64,000 nt of DNA from Ferruginibacter sp. (lineage in GTDB: Bacteria > Bacteroidota > Bacteroidia > Chitinophagales > Chitinophagaceae): contig JABFRP010000002.1 in NCBI GenBank assembly GCA_013141115.1, positions 372,001 to 436,000 on the forward strand, given 5' to 3'. Made by a program: the position numbers and the translations under genes. The notes under the pieces are model-generated. The model searched no databases and was not told where the DNA came from. It was given only the letters and a program-made list of their open reading frames with translations. This document shows positions 33,985 through 44,536 of this stretch, in pieces. Each line of letters begins with the position of its first letter. Positions within the stretch are counted from its first letter, which is position 1.

Positions 33985-35400
33985 TTATTTTTCTATTAAG
34001 TTCTCGTCTATTAAATAAGCTTCCATTTCATTTATAACAGTTGTCTTGTGTTGCTCTTCTATTGTTAGCTCAATGGTATTAATATCAACAGCAGAAAATG
34101 TAATAATGCGTTTTCTTCCAATAGTTGTTCCATGAATCTCTTTTACCAGTTCATCTTTTTTATTAAAGAGTAGTAATTTATAGGCCGAGCAATTTTGACC
34201 GGCTGTAATACCCTCATACAAAACAATACAATTAATTTTTTTATTTTCTTTCGTTTCAATACCTACAGACTCTCTTTCAGCTTCAGTAATTTTTTCGCCG
34301 GTTTTAAAATTACCGTCAGTAACAGCAGGGGCTTTTTTTAAAATACCACCAAACAAATGATAAGTAGTTGCGTGAGAAAAAATATTCCTGGTTAAATTTT
34401 TATCTCTCAATTTTTTAAATTCAATTAGTGAGGCCGAATCAAATTTTGTTATTAGCCCATTTCCGTCCGGCGGTACATTCAATAATAAATTAGCCCCACG
34501 ACCCACGCTTTTTAAATACAACTGAAATAATTGTTCGGGTGTTTTTACTTTATCATCTTCTGCTTTATGGTAAAACCAGCCTGGCCTTATGCTTACATCG
34601 CACTCTGCCGGTATCCAGTATTTGCCATTTTTGTTTCCGGCATTCAAAGTATCTGTTGATGGGGCTTTGGCACCCGGCCCAAAACCATCTGTATCTAAAG
34701 TATTCCAATTTGTTTTTCCCGCAATGCCATTTTCGTTACCAACCCATCTTATATCTGGTCCCACATCACTAAAAATTACGGTATGGGGAGATAACTTTCT
34801 AACTGTTGCTTTAAAACGTCCCCAATCGTACACTTGTTTTTTACCATTAGGGCCTTCGCCATTGGCGCCATCCCACCACAGCTCCCAAATGGGGCCATAG
34901 TTAGTAAACAATTCCGTCATCATGTTTACAAAAATCTCATTGTATTTTTCTGTGCCATAATCAGGGTGGTTTCTATCCCAGGGAGAAATGTACACGCCAA
35001 ACTTTAATCCATATTTTTTGCAGGCTACTGATAATTCTTTTAATACATCTCCCTTACCCTCTTTCCATTTGCTTTCTTTTACCGTGTGTTTACTAAACTT
35101 GCTGGGCCACAAACAAAATCCATCGTGGTGCTTTGCTGTAATGATGACAGCTTTTGCACCGGCAGTTTTTGCCACACGGCACCATTGTTCGCAATCTAAT
35201 TGGGTTGGATTAAAAATTTCCGCCTTCTCATCGCCATGCCCCCATTCCAAATCGGTAAATGTATTAGGCCCAAAATGCATGAATAAATAAAATTCCATAT
35301 TATGCCATGCCAATTGCGCTTTGGTGGGTTTGGGCAAACTATTTTGTGCAGTTATTTTTTCAATACAAAACAACAAGCAGATCAGTATAATTTTTTTCAT
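33985..35400 (-). CDS. Alpha-L-fucosidase, GH29 (second, subfamily B-like)
   Basis: 471 residues with a signal peptide. Motifs: YLFMHFGPNTFTDLEWG, ITAKHHDGFCLWPS, and ELWWDGANGEG, where the Asp is the expected nucleophile. The GPNTFTDLEWG form is typical of the stricter alpha-1,3/1,4-fucosidase branch of GH29, while the downstream partner looks like the broader branch, so the pair may divide linkages between them. First gene of the two-gene operon. Confidence 0.92.
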   Translation of the reverse strand: MKKIILICLLFCIEKITAQNSLPKPTKAQLAWHNMEFYLFMHFGPNTFTDLEWGHGDEKAEIFNPTQLDCEQWCRVAKTAGAKAVIITAKHHDGFCLWPSKFSKHTVKESKWKEGKGDVLKELSVACKKYGLKFGVYISPWDRNHPDYGTEKYNEIFVNMMTELFTNYGPIWELWWDGANGEGPNGKKQVYDWGRFKATVRKLSPHTVIFSDVGPDIRWVGNENGIAGKTNWNTLDTDGFGPGAKAPSTDTLNAGNKNGKYWIPAECDVSIRPGWFYHKAEDDKVKTPEQLFQLYLKSVGRGANLLLNVPPDGNGLITKFDSASLIEFKKLRDKNLTRNIFSHATTYHLFGGILKKAPAVTDGNFKTGEKITEAERESVGIETKENKKINCIVLYEGITAGQNCSAYKLLLFNKKDELVKEIHGTTIGRKRIITFSAVDINTIELTIEEQHKTTVINEMEAYLIDENLIEK

Positions 35401-35416
35401 TCTGTAAATTACAAAA

Positions 35417-35446
35417 AAAGAGGCTGCAAATTTTGCAGCCTCTTTT
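35417..35446 (-). terminator. Terminator after the reprolysin-like protease gene
   Basis: AAAGAGGCTGCAAA / TTTTGCAGCCTCTTT stem of about 13 bp; on the minus strand a T-rich run follows. It separates the protease transcript from the fucosidase operon. Confidence 0.87.
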
Positions 35447-35467
35447 CTCTTTAAAAGTTATTATTCT

Positions 35468-38413
35468 TTATTTTCTAATAACAATTTTTGCCATTTGTAC
35501 ATCTCCGCCATTTTGTATTTTGATAAAATACATACCGGTAGCTAATGTGCTTAGATCCAATTTTCTAACATTATCGCCTTCGTTTACACTAATTGTTTTT
35601 GTTAAAACAATACTTCCTAACTGGTTAGTAACTGTAATCCTGGCGTTGCCGTTTGCTTTTGAGCTAAAGGCAAGGTTGGTAACAAATCCTGCCGGGTTGG
35701 GGAAAACAGACAATGCATCATTGCCCGAAAGTTCTGTTATTTCTCCACCTGCTATCCTGCTGGCTGTTCCTAACTGTACTTTTAAAGTATAACAGCTGGT
35801 GGCATTATTAGCACTTCCCTGCGGATACACTCTTGCATAATAAGTACCTGCTGTAACTGTTCTGCTAATTGTTTCGCTGGTAGTACCGCTATTATTTGAT
35901 GTTTGTAAAGTGCTTCCTGCACTGTTTAATAAACGCAGCTGATAATTTGCTGGTAATGTTGTAAGCGTAATTGTAATTGTGCCGCCTGTAGTAATTACAA
36001 ATTTGTAATAATCATTATCGCCAGATGGGCTTAAAGTTCCTTTCACATCAGTGTTAAAAGGAATTACTGCCGCACCTGATGTTGTTCCGTTTGTACTTAC
36101 ATCATAAATTCCAGGGCAAGTTACCGGTGGTGTTACTGTAGTAAATTGCGCTTGTACATAATTACCTGTTCCTGCAGCACAATTCACTCTCACTCTCCAG
36201 TCGTATACTGTGCCTGCTGTTAAGCCAGCTAAATTTACCGATGTTGCAGTTGTTGCTGTAGCAGCGTTGATCCAGGTTGATGAAGCATTGGTTTTATAAT
36301 CCACATCATAACTTGTTGCGCCACTCACTGCTGCCCAGCTAATAGTTGCAGCAGTTTGTGTAATTGCCGAAGCTGTTAAACCTGTAGCATTAGCACAAAC
36401 CGGAGGTGCCCCAATGGTAAAGTTGGCATTAGAAATATCAAAAAAGATATTTCCTGCAGCTTCAACTTTTACACGGCAGGTAGTGCCGGGGGTTGAAGGA
36501 ACAGTGATTACTTCTGTACCATCATTGGCAGTTGCGGTAGCCAATACTGTTGGAAAGGTAAGACCACCATCTGTTGACAATAAAATATTTACAGCTGCAC
36601 AACTAACTGGTGCGGCGGTGGTGTTATTTACACTCCAGGTTACTGTTGCGGTGCTTCCTGCACTCCAGGTTACTGCAGTGTTTGGTGCTGTAACTGCAAA
36701 CGGGCCAGAAGTATTACTAACGGTAACTACTGCATCTGTAAAAGCAGTTTGCCCAACTGTAACACCAGCAACATAAGGATTATTATCCCTTACGGTTACC
36801 CTGAAGTTCAACGTTCTTGAAACAGAACTTAACGCTTCAATGTTTGCACCAGCATCGCCACCGGCATATGGAGGTGTTACATTTAAGCCAGATAATATGG
36901 TTGATAATTTAGGAAATGTTCTGGTGCCTGAAACGATAGCAGGAAATGATAACCAGTTTGGCCCCGTTGCTTTAGTTGGCGATGCCACGCTACTTGTGCC
37001 TGAAACGGTTGAGTTGTCATTTTGCTCCCAGCAATAAGTTAATGGATCATTTTCCGCATCGGTTGCCGATCCGGTTAATGCAAAAGGCGTACTGATTGGA
37101 ATAGTATAATTGCTAACAGCTGCAACAACTGGTGCATGGTTAGCCGTCATGGTAACAGATACCGGGCAGGTTTTAGTAGCTAAATTAGCTTGTATCTGAG
37201 CAATAGTTGCTTCATGAAATATATCGATAGAATGAGGTGCAACATCCTGGGAAGTGATACCTGCATACCCCATAATAGTGATACCAGAACCTACTTCTTT
37301 ATTTACACCTGTACCTTCTAACGACATTGAGAAAGTATGATTGCCACCTAATTGATGCCCTACTTCGTGGGCTACATAATCAATATCAAAATTATCTCCC
37401 TGCGGAATACCATCTGCTGGTGAAGTAATACCACTTCCTTTTGAGCCATTAACACAAACGCAGCCTATACAACCTGCATTTCCACCACCACCAGAAGCGC
37501 CAAACATGTGACCAATGTCATAATTAGCTTCGCCAATAACCGAAGTTAAAGTTGATTGTAATTGTGCATTCCACTGGCTTAAAGTAGTTGAATAAGGATC
37601 GGTAGAAGGGCTGTAATAAATAACTGCCGTTGTGCTGGCAATAAGATTAAGATGTAATGCAAGATCTTTTTCATAAATACCATTACAACGGGTAAGTGTG
37701 GCATTAAAAGCTGCTAAAACTAAACTTACCTGTGCAGCACTTGTTGCACCAAAAAAGTTAGCGTACTCGGCGTTACAAGACTGTGCTAAACGCATTGTTT
37801 TTATTGTACCGTTTGAGCTGCCGGTTAAACCTTCTGTTGCAGTAACTTTTGCTTTTATATCAGCAGCCATTTGTTTATCGTCTGTGCTGCAGGTCCATGG
37901 CAATTGCCCTTTATCTCTATGAGAGCTATATACAGAATAAACGTTATGGTCTTTGGAATAAGGTTCAATAAATTCATTGTCCTTATCCGTTCTAAAAACC
38001 ATAGTTTGAATCCCCTGTGGAGAAATACTCAATTTTAAAGTAGCATATTTATCGGTAATGCCTTTGCCGGAGTATGCCCTGATATCAGGAAATTGGGTTT
38101 GCAGTGCCGGTTCAAAATTTGAAGATTCAAAAACTTCAAATTGCTCCAAACTACCAGCAGCGTTGGGAAGAGAAATAACTGTGGAGGCTTTTGCACCCCT
38201 GCCGTCAACAACAGCAAATAATACCTGCTTTAATGAAGCATCATTTAAATTAAACAATTTAAATGCTTTAGGATAAGACAGTCTTGCAACTGCTTTATCG
38301 GTTGCAATAGCATTAGGGTTTTCGTTGTTGGCAGACCAGAATTTGTCTGTTTGTGAAAACCCGACAGAAGCAATCGTTGCTAACGCAAATGTTAGTAATA
38401 AATTTTTTGTCAT
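35468..38413 (-). CDS. Secreted reprolysin-like zinc metalloprotease with Fn3, PPC and T9SS sorting domains
   Basis: 981 residues. Signal peptide (ends VGFSQ), a propeptide region, then the metzincin domain with HEVGHQLGGNH at 349-359 and a Met-turn candidate ITIMGYAG. An Ig-like segment, a fibronectin type III domain (SAITQTAATISWAAVSGATS), a PPC-like domain (DNDYYKFVITTGGTITITL) and a C-terminal T9SS sorting domain (FPNPAG ... GMYFIKIQNGG) follow. It should be exported by the type IX system and act on extracellular proteins. Single gene with its own terminator. Confidence 0.92.
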   Translation of the reverse strand: MTKNLLLTFALATIASVGFSQTDKFWSANNENPNAIATDKAVARLSYPKAFKLFNLNDASLKQVLFAVVDGRGAKASTVISLPNAAGSLEQFEVFESSNFEPALQTQFPDIRAYSGKGITDKYATLKLSISPQGIQTMVFRTDKDNEFIEPYSKDHNVYSVYSSHRDKGQLPWTCSTDDKQMAADIKAKVTATEGLTGSSNGTIKTMRLAQSCNAEYANFFGATSAAQVSLVLAAFNATLTRCNGIYEKDLALHLNLIASTTAVIYYSPSTDPYSTTLSQWNAQLQSTLTSVIGEANYDIGHMFGASGGGGNAGCIGCVCVNGSKGSGITSPADGIPQGDNFDIDYVAHEVGHQLGGNHTFSMSLEGTGVNKEVGSGITIMGYAGITSQDVAPHSIDIFHEATIAQIQANLATKTCPVSVTMTANHAPVVAAVSNYTIPISTPFALTGSATDAENDPLTYCWEQNDNSTVSGTSSVASPTKATGPNWLSFPAIVSGTRTFPKLSTILSGLNVTPPYAGGDAGANIEALSSVSRTLNFRVTVRDNNPYVAGVTVGQTAFTDAVVTVSNTSGPFAVTAPNTAVTWSAGSTATVTWSVNNTTAAPVSCAAVNILLSTDGGLTFPTVLATATANDGTEVITVPSTPGTTCRVKVEAAGNIFFDISNANFTIGAPPVCANATGLTASAITQTAATISWAAVSGATSYDVDYKTNASSTWINAATATTATSVNLAGLTAGTVYDWRVRVNCAAGTGNYVQAQFTTVTPPVTCPGIYDVSTNGTTSGAAVIPFNTDVKGTLSPSGDNDYYKFVITTGGTITITLTTLPANYQLRLLNSAGSTLQTSNNSGTTSETISRTVTAGTYYARVYPQGSANNATSCYTLKVQLGTASRIAGGEITELSGNDALSVFPNPAGFVTNLAFSSKANGNARITVTNQLGSIVLTKTISVNEGDNVRKLDLSTLATGMYFIKIQNGGDVQMAKIVIRK

Positions 38414-38552
38414 AAATGAATTGTTTGTTTGAAAAAGTTAAGTGGAGATAAATGTAAATTTATTTTAAGAACTAAAGAATAGTATATGTTCACATGTTAA
38501 TATCTTTTTTAGCGCATACTACTTAGTATTTTTACGCACTGCAGTATATCGT

Positions 38553-38560
38553 TATCTTTG
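38553..38560 (+). promoter_or_regulatory. -7 promoter element for fumC
   Basis: TATCTTTG, the TAnnTTTG consensus, 32 bases upstream of the fumC start codon. The -33 box is not clear. Confidence 0.55.
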
Positions 38561-38591
38561 TACAAGTAATTTATACCTTAATCAATTTTTT

Positions 38592-39989
38592 ATGGAATAC
38601 AGAATAGAAAAAGACACAATGGGTGAAGTAAAAGTACCTGTTGATGCGTACTATGGCGCACAAACCCAGCGCAGCATCGACAATTTTAAAATTGCTCAGG
38701 ACATTAATAAAATGCCCAAAGAGATTATTGCAGCATTTGCTTATTTAAAGCATGCAGCAGCATTAACCAATTACGATGCTGGTGTATTAACAAAGAAGAA
38801 AGCGGATTTAATTGGCAAGGTTTGTAAAGAAATATTAGAAGGGAAACTAAATGATTATTTTCCTTTGGTAGTTTGGCAAACCGGCAGTGGCACGCAAAGC
38901 AACATGAATGTGAATGAAGTGGTGGCTTACCGTGGGCATGTAATCAATGGCGGCAAATTATCTGATAAAGAAAAATACCTGCATCCCAATGATGATGTAA
39001 ACAAAAGCCAGAGCAGTAACGATACCTTTCCTACTGCCATGCATATTGCGGCTTATAAAATTTTAATGGAAACTACTATCCCCGGCATTACAAAACTTAG
39101 AAATACTTTAGATAAAAAAGCAAAGGCTTTTAAAAAAGTAGTAAAGATTGGCCGCACACATTTTATGGATGCTACGCCATTAACATTAGGGCAGGAGTTT
39201 AGCGGTTATGTTTCTCAATTAGATCATGGGTTAAAAGCCATCAAAAATACATTGGCCCATTTGAGCGAACTGGCATTGGGCGGTACTGCTGTTGGCACTG
39301 GTATTAATACGCCACCAAAGTATGATGTAAATGTGGCAAAGCATATTGCAAAATTGACCAAATTGCCTTTTAGAACTGCTGATAATAAATTTGAAGCACT
39401 GGCTGCACACGATGCTATCGTAGAAGCACATGGTGCTTTAAAAACCGTTGCAGTTAGTTTAATGAAAATTGCAAATGATGTTCGTATGTTATCAAGCGGA
39501 CCAAGAAGTGGCATTGGCGAAATTCATATTCCGGATAATGAACCTGGCTCATCAATAATGCCAGGCAAAGTTAACCCTACACAATGCGAAGCAATAACCA
39601 TGATTGCGGCACAGGTAATGGGCAATGATGTTGCCATTGGCATTGGCGGCAGCCTGGGGCATTTTGAACTGAATGTTTTTAAACCAGTAATGATCTATAA
39701 CTTTTTGCATAGTGCAAGATTGATAGGCGATGGTTGCGTAAGCTTTAATGATAAATGTGCTGTGGGTATTGAGCCCCTGAGAGCAAATATTAAAAAGCAT
39801 GTTGACAATTCTTTAATGCTTGTAACAGCACTCAACACTAAAATAGGGTATTACAAAGCTGCAGAAATTGCACAAAAAGCACATAAAGAAGGTACCACAT
39901 TAAAAGAGATGGCAGTTAAATTAGGTTATGTAACACCTAAAGAATTTGACGAATGGGTAGTGCCTGCTAATATGGTAGGAAAGATTTAA
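38592..39989 (+). CDS. fumC: Class II fumarate hydratase
   Basis: 465 residues, the usual length. The family signature [15 protein letters not shown] is present, along with [15 protein letters not shown] and [11 protein letters not shown]. It interconverts fumarate and malate in the citric acid cycle and needs no iron-sulfur cluster. Monocistronic, with promoter and terminator both visible. Confidence 0.96.
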   Translation: MEYRIEKDTMGEVKVPVDAYYGAQTQRSIDNFKIAQDINKMPKEIIAAFAYLKHAAALTNYDAGVLTKKKADLIGKVCKEILEGKLNDYFPLVVWQTGSGTQSNMNVNEVVAYRGHVINGGKLSDKEKYLHPNDDVNKSQSSNDTFPTAMHIAAYKILMETTIPGITKLRNTLDKKAKAFKKVVKIGRTHFMDATPLTLGQEFSGYVSQLDHGLKAIKNTLAHLSELALGGTAVGTGINTPPKYDVNVAKHIAKLTKLPFRTADNKFEALAAHDAIVEAHGALKTVAVSLMKIANDVRMLSSGPRSGIGEIHIPDNEPGSSIMPGKVNPTQCEAITMIAAQVMGNDVAIGIGGSLGHFELNVFKPVMIYNFLHSARLIGDGCVSFNDKCAVGIEPLRANIKKHVDNSLMLVTALNTKIGYYKAAEIAQKAHKEGTTLKEMAVKLGYVTPKEFDEWVVPANMVGKI

Positions 39990-39998
39990 AATAAAATA

Positions 39999-40026
39999 AA
40001 AATGCCACAATTAATTGTGGCATTTT
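39999..40026 (+). terminator. Bidirectional terminator between fumC and the dehydrogenase-like gene
   Basis: AAAATGCCACAA-TTAA-TTGTGGCATTTT: a perfect 12-bp stem with T-runs on both strands. Confidence 0.92.
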
Positions 40027-40051
40027 TATTTACATAAAGAGATGAACAGTA

Positions 40052-41734
40052 TTAAAATTTAATTATTTTTTCAATCTGCATTTCCACATCAAAAGCATTG
40101 TATAATTTAAAAGTGTACACGCCACGGGGAAAGGATGAGATATCTATTGAAAAATTATTTTTGTAAGAAGTTACTGCCTTCACCATTTTTCCATTGATAT
40201 CATACAACTGTGCCAATAATGGTTTGCGCATTTCCTTTTTTCCCTGTACATAAAGTATGTTTGATACAGGGTTAGGATAAACCTGTACCAGGTTTTTAAC
40301 TATAGCAGGTTTCTCTCCATTATCATTTATTGCTAACAGCGGGCCGGTATAAATATATTCCATAATGGCGCCGCCATTGGATGTGGCACTTAAATCACGG
40401 GCAACATATAATTTAAAGCCATCGGGGCTTGCAGTAATCCTTCTTATCCGGTCTCCATCCTGGCGAAAGTAAGATACAGTATCGCCTGTAATACCATCAC
40501 CAACAGCATTTAATTTTACCCGGTATACTAAATCCCTTTTTAATGGTGTAACCAGTAAAGATCCCGCCCATCCGGGAATAATGCTGCTGCCGTAAAACTC
40601 TATACTGGAACTGGCGATTGTTGGCCAAAGTGCATTATTGCTTTGTGCCATAAGCCCCGGCATTTGGGCTGCCGTTGCGGTAAATGTTGTAAAAATTGGT
40701 TCCTTATGAATAGCAGTAACAGTACAAAACGCTCCTTCATTTGCGCTGGTATTTTGTCCTATCTTATACCCATTTACATTATCATCGCAATACCCGGATA
40801 CCTGGTCCCATCCATAATTTCTTCCGGCTTCAATAATATTTATCTCATCATCTGTTCTGTCCATTTGCTCTGAACTATACAAAAAATTGATGCCATTCAC
40901 ATTACCCCATGCTAAACCTTGTGCATTACGATGTCCGTAAGAAAAAACATAATCCTGTGGTGTTATCAAAGAGGAATTATAAAATGGATTATCATTGGGT
41001 ACCCAATTATCCTGTCCGCCATCACCGTCAATTTCTGTATTTATCCTCAATACTTTTCCTTCCATTATATTTACATTCTGTGCATTTTCTGCACGAGTAG
41101 TATTTAAAAACTGACCGGCTCCCATATCACCCACTGTATAATATAACCTGTATTGTGTATGAGCTGCATCTGCACCGGGTTCTACAACCGGGCTTATTAC
41201 TAACCTTCCGGAGTTATGATCGCTGCTGCCGGGAATTGTATTTAGTATAGTTACCGGATTAGATAATGTATTACCATTATAATCGAACCGTACAATCTTT
41301 GTGGTAAAAATGCAACTGGTATTAGTGCCGGGGCAACTGCCTCTATTATAAACGTAAGCCGCATAAACCCATGGCTTAGCTGCTCTTACCGCAGGGTTTG
41401 CAGAGTATAAGTTGGGGTGAATTACCAATCCCATTAAACCACCCTGCGGTTGTGTACCGCTTGAAGAAGTAAAATTTATTGAAGCATCGGTTGCCCTAAG
41501 GTCTATCAATTGAGTTTTTACACCGTTGGCAATATTCACCCTGCTGATGAGGTATGATTTATTTTCTGTAACCCATAATGAATCATTTGGGCCGTACACC
41601 ACTTCCCAGGCAGAGTTAAAACCGGATGCAACTACTCTTTTTGAAAAAGATGTTTGGGCAAATACTTTTGGGGCACTCATAAAAAAATAAACTGAACAGG
41701 TTATTACGCTCAAGATGGCTAGTTTTTTTTTCAT
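40052..41734 (-). CDS. Secreted PQQ-dependent glucose/sorbosone dehydrogenase-like protein with T9SS tail
   Basis: 560 residues with signal peptide (ends KVFAQ). The six-bladed propeller features of the GSDH family appear in order: GFNSAWEVVYGPNDSLWVTE, QGGLMGLVIHP, DHNSGRLVISP, YGHRNAQGLAWG, DEINIIEAGRNYGWD. The C-terminus (VYPNPVSNILYVQGK ... GVYTFKLYN) is a T9SS sorting domain. It may oxidise extracellular sugars with PQQ, though many family members have no known substrate. Confidence 0.88.
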   Translation of the reverse strand: MKKKLAILSVITCSVYFFMSAPKVFAQTSFSKRVVASGFNSAWEVVYGPNDSLWVTENKSYLISRVNIANGVKTQLIDLRATDASINFTSSSGTQPQGGLMGLVIHPNLYSANPAVRAAKPWVYAAYVYNRGSCPGTNTSCIFTTKIVRFDYNGNTLSNPVTILNTIPGSSDHNSGRLVISPVVEPGADAAHTQYRLYYTVGDMGAGQFLNTTRAENAQNVNIMEGKVLRINTEIDGDGGQDNWVPNDNPFYNSSLITPQDYVFSYGHRNAQGLAWGNVNGINFLYSSEQMDRTDDEINIIEAGRNYGWDQVSGYCDDNVNGYKIGQNTSANEGAFCTVTAIHKEPIFTTFTATAAQMPGLMAQSNNALWPTIASSSIEFYGSSIIPGWAGSLLVTPLKRDLVYRVKLNAVGDGITGDTVSYFRQDGDRIRRITASPDGFKLYVARDLSATSNGGAIMEYIYTGPLLAINDNGEKPAIVKNLVQVYPNPVSNILYVQGKKEMRKPLLAQLYDINGKMVKAVTSYKNNFSIDISSFPRGVYTFKLYNAFDVEMQIEKIIKF

Positions 41735-42222
41735 GGAAGGATTTTATTGTAAGGTTAGTATAGTTACAATAAAAGGAATACAAAAATCGAACCTTTTTTA
41801 ACAGAAACCGAAAAAAAATTACAATCACAAAAAAGGTTGTTTTATCTGCAAGTAAAAACACTATATCCCTATACCAATTTTACTTTTTTTATACTTGTAA
41901 ATGCAAGTGCAATTCTGCATATTTTCCCGTAAAAAACCCTTTCTCCGGATATTTACTGCTTATTTATAAATAAGTCCATCTTTTACAAAATAATAAACTG
42001 AATTTATCGTTGTCACAATAAGACAGTTTATGAAAAGTCCTGGTTTATATAGATTTTATTTTAGCTGAATACAAAAAAACCAAGATGAATTTTTACCCTC
42101 GTATTTCTCCCAAAAAGTAGTATTTTTTCTTTTACAGAATTAATAGTATCACCGGCAAAATATTAAACTAATGAACAAAAGAAATATTCACCTATCCGTT
42201 TCAGCACCAAAACTGAAATCCT
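41735..42222. other. 488-base gap between divergent T9SS genes
   Basis: AT-rich with no convincing gene. It holds a 16-bp perfect palindrome CTTATTTATAAATAAG (41959-41974) that might be a regulator site, and must contain the divergent promoters of the flanking genes. An ATG at 42171 is out of frame with the gene at 42223. Confidence 0.5.
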
Positions 42223-44457
42223 ATGAAAAGAAATCTACTTACTTCTTACTTTGCTTTTATTCTTTTATTCCTGATCCTGATTCCTGACCGATCATTACTG
42301 GCACAGGTACAAACAGGAAAAAGTTATATCAATGTTTCAAAAAATGTAACCGGCGGCACTTTTGAGCCTGGTGATACACTTGAAATAAGAGCTGCCATTG
42401 CCGTAGGCAATTTTGCTGCATTTTCGATAACACAGGTAAGATATAATGATACCATTAATGCCAATTTTACTTATCTGCCCGGCTCCCTTAAAATTATTAC
42501 CAACGAAGGTTTGACCTTTAGAAATTATACCGATGCAGCCAGTGATGATGCTGCTATGTTTAACAATGTAAATAAAACACTGCGTATCAATCTTGGAAGA
42601 ACAGCTGGCGTTGCAACCAATACCGGCAATACAGCTGCGGGTGGTGGCACCATTGCCTACAATGATAAACCATCTTTTTATGGTGGTGTATGTATAATGG
42701 TAGCCTCGTTCAGAGTAAGAATAAATAATGCAGTTGCCTACAATAGTTTAATAACTATGCCAGGTGGAGCTTTTCGATACACACAATCAGCAGCGGCAGT
42801 TACTGCAAGTTTTACTGCTAACAACATAATGGTATTTCAAAACATTGGGGTATGCCCCAATTTTGTGGGTGGTAATGCTGTTATAGAAAACAATGGCACA
42901 TTTGGCAGCGGCACCACCCGAAACAGAAGCGCCTCCGCCATTGTACCCGGCTATTCTTTTGTAAACTTTGCAGCAGGGCAACCTAACGATGGCAGCTATG
43001 GTATTTGCAACAACAGCAGTGCAACCGGCGCCACCAATAATGCAGTACCGTACCCCGACAACTCCAGAGTATTTACGGTATGGGATATTATTGGCGACCA
43101 TACCGGAGCTGCAAGCCCAACTGCCGGAAACCCGGCTACAACAGTGGGCGCCAACGGAGGTTATATGGCAGTTATAAATGCCAGCTACGCCACCAGCCCG
43201 GCTATACAACAAACCATTACTAATTTATGCCCTGCCACTTATTACGATTTCAGTGCCTGGTTCAGAAACATTTGTTCTAAATGCTCCTGCGATAGCAACG
43301 GCCGTGGTGCACTAAATGCATTGTTTAACGGGCCCTATCCACCGGGAGTAAAACCTAACTTAACTTTTCAGTTAAATGGTATTGATTATTATACCACCGG
43401 CGATATTCCCTATACCGGCTTATGGACAAAAAAAGGTTTTACTTATTTAACAGGTGTCGCACAAACATCTTTTACTTTATCTATCAGAAATAATTCGCCG
43501 GGTGGCGGTGGTAACGACTGGGCTGTGGATGATGTAAACTTATCTACCTGTGCACCAGATCTGTTGTTAAAATACAATCCCGAATTTAAAGCTTGTGCCG
43601 GAGGATTGGCTGATCTTTCGTCGCAGGTAAGATGTTATTTTCCTAATTATGTGCATTATAAATGGCAAAGAAGTACCGATGGTGGCAGTAGTTGGTTTGA
43701 TACCGGCATAAGCGGTGTAGGTACTCCTTCACTTGTTGGCGGGCAATGGGAATACACTACTACTTATCCCACTTTTATTGTTTCCATGGCAGATAGTGGC
43801 CACCGTTACAGAGTAGTAGTTGCTACAACCGCTGCTAACTTGGCAGGTGCCAATTGTGCTTACAGCAATAACACCAATACTTTTTTAAACGTAATTAATT
43901 GCGGCGTTATACTCAACGTGAATTTAAAAAATTTTACAGGACAGTTACAGCAATCTAATGCAAGATTAAACTGGTTGGTTGCTCAAGGAAGCAGCATCAG
44001 TAGCTTTGATGTTGAAAAAAGTTTGGATGGCACCAATTTTAATAAAGTAACAAACGTACAGCAGGAAGCAGGTATGTACAATTATGAATTTACTGATCCG
44101 GAAAAATTAATGTCACTTACTTACTACAGATTAAAACTGGTAGCACCAAACGGGATGTTTAGCTTTAGCCCAATCATTACACTTAGTAATAAAGAAATTG
44201 ATTTTGAAGTAAGATCAATTACCAACCCTGTTACTGATTACCTGCAGTTAAATTACGTTATACCAAAAGACGACAAGGTTACAGTAAGCCTGTTTGATAT
44301 AATGGGGAATCCAATAAAGCAACAGCAGCTAAAAGGCAAAAAAGGCTTAAATAAAACTGAGCTTGATTTGGTGAAGGGGTTACCGAAGGGTATCTATATT
44401 TTATCAGTAGCTAATAATAACACTGTAATAAACAAAAGAATTTTAAAGATGAATTAA
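42223..44457 (+). CDS. Secreted T9SS-targeted protein, function unknown
   Basis: 744 residues; signal peptide ending SLLAQ. The first ~200 residues resemble a DUF11/cell-surface beta-sandwich (YINVSKNVTGGTFEPGDTLEIR), the middle holds a jelly-roll-like domain (YYDFSAWFRNICSKCSC ... NDWAVDDVNL) that often binds carbohydrate, then an Ig-like part and a C-terminal T9SS sorting domain (GLPKGIYILSVANN). Probably a cell-surface or secreted adhesin or binding protein. Confidence 0.82.
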   Translation: MKRNLLTSYFAFILLFLILIPDRSLLAQVQTGKSYINVSKNVTGGTFEPGDTLEIRAAIAVGNFAAFSITQVRYNDTINANFTYLPGSLKIITNEGLTFRNYTDAASDDAAMFNNVNKTLRINLGRTAGVATNTGNTAAGGGTIAYNDKPSFYGGVCIMVASFRVRINNAVAYNSLITMPGGAFRYTQSAAAVTASFTANNIMVFQNIGVCPNFVGGNAVIENNGTFGSGTTRNRSASAIVPGYSFVNFAAGQPNDGSYGICNNSSATGATNNAVPYPDNSRVFTVWDIIGDHTGAASPTAGNPATTVGANGGYMAVINASYATSPAIQQTITNLCPATYYDFSAWFRNICSKCSCDSNGRGALNALFNGPYPPGVKPNLTFQLNGIDYYTTGDIPYTGLWTKKGFTYLTGVAQTSFTLSIRNNSPGGGGNDWAVDDVNLSTCAPDLLLKYNPEFKACAGGLADLSSQVRCYFPNYVHYKWQRSTDGGSSWFDTGISGVGTPSLVGGQWEYTTTYPTFIVSMADSGHRYRVVVATTAANLAGANCAYSNNTNTFLNVINCGVILNVNLKNFTGQLQQSNARLNWLVAQGSSISSFDVEKSLDGTNFNKVTNVQQEAGMYNYEFTDPEKLMSLTYYRLKLVAPNGMFSFSPIITLSNKEIDFEVRSITNPVTDYLQLNYVIPKDDKVTVSLFDIMGNPIKQQQLKGKKGLNKTELDLVKGLPKGIYILSVANNNTVINKRILKMN

Positions 44458-44491
44458 GATACTTCCATAGCGAAGTTTGAAATACAAAAGA

Positions 44492-44519
44492 AAAGCCCCC
44501 TGATTCTTCAGAGGGCTTT
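44492..44519 (+). terminator. Bidirectional terminator
   Basis: AAAGCCCCCTGA-TTCT-TCAGAGGGCTTT stem with one mismatch, then TCTTTTT on the plus strand; A-run on the left for the minus strand. It separates the T9SS gene from the convergent lipoprotein gene. Confidence 0.87.
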
Positions 44520-44536
44520 CTTTTTAAACTTTTTAT

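Noticed and set aside
36414..37037. Long plus-strand frames opposite the protease gene, and similar ones opposite the Ig-repeat lipoprotein (45973-46449)
   Set aside because: Shadows of repetitive Val/Thr/Ala-rich coding sequence; no start context or known domain.
41959..41974. AT-only-type palindrome as a replication origin or terminus site
   Set aside because: A single short AT-rich palindrome in an AT-rich gap is not enough; no dnaA boxes or dif-like site were seen.
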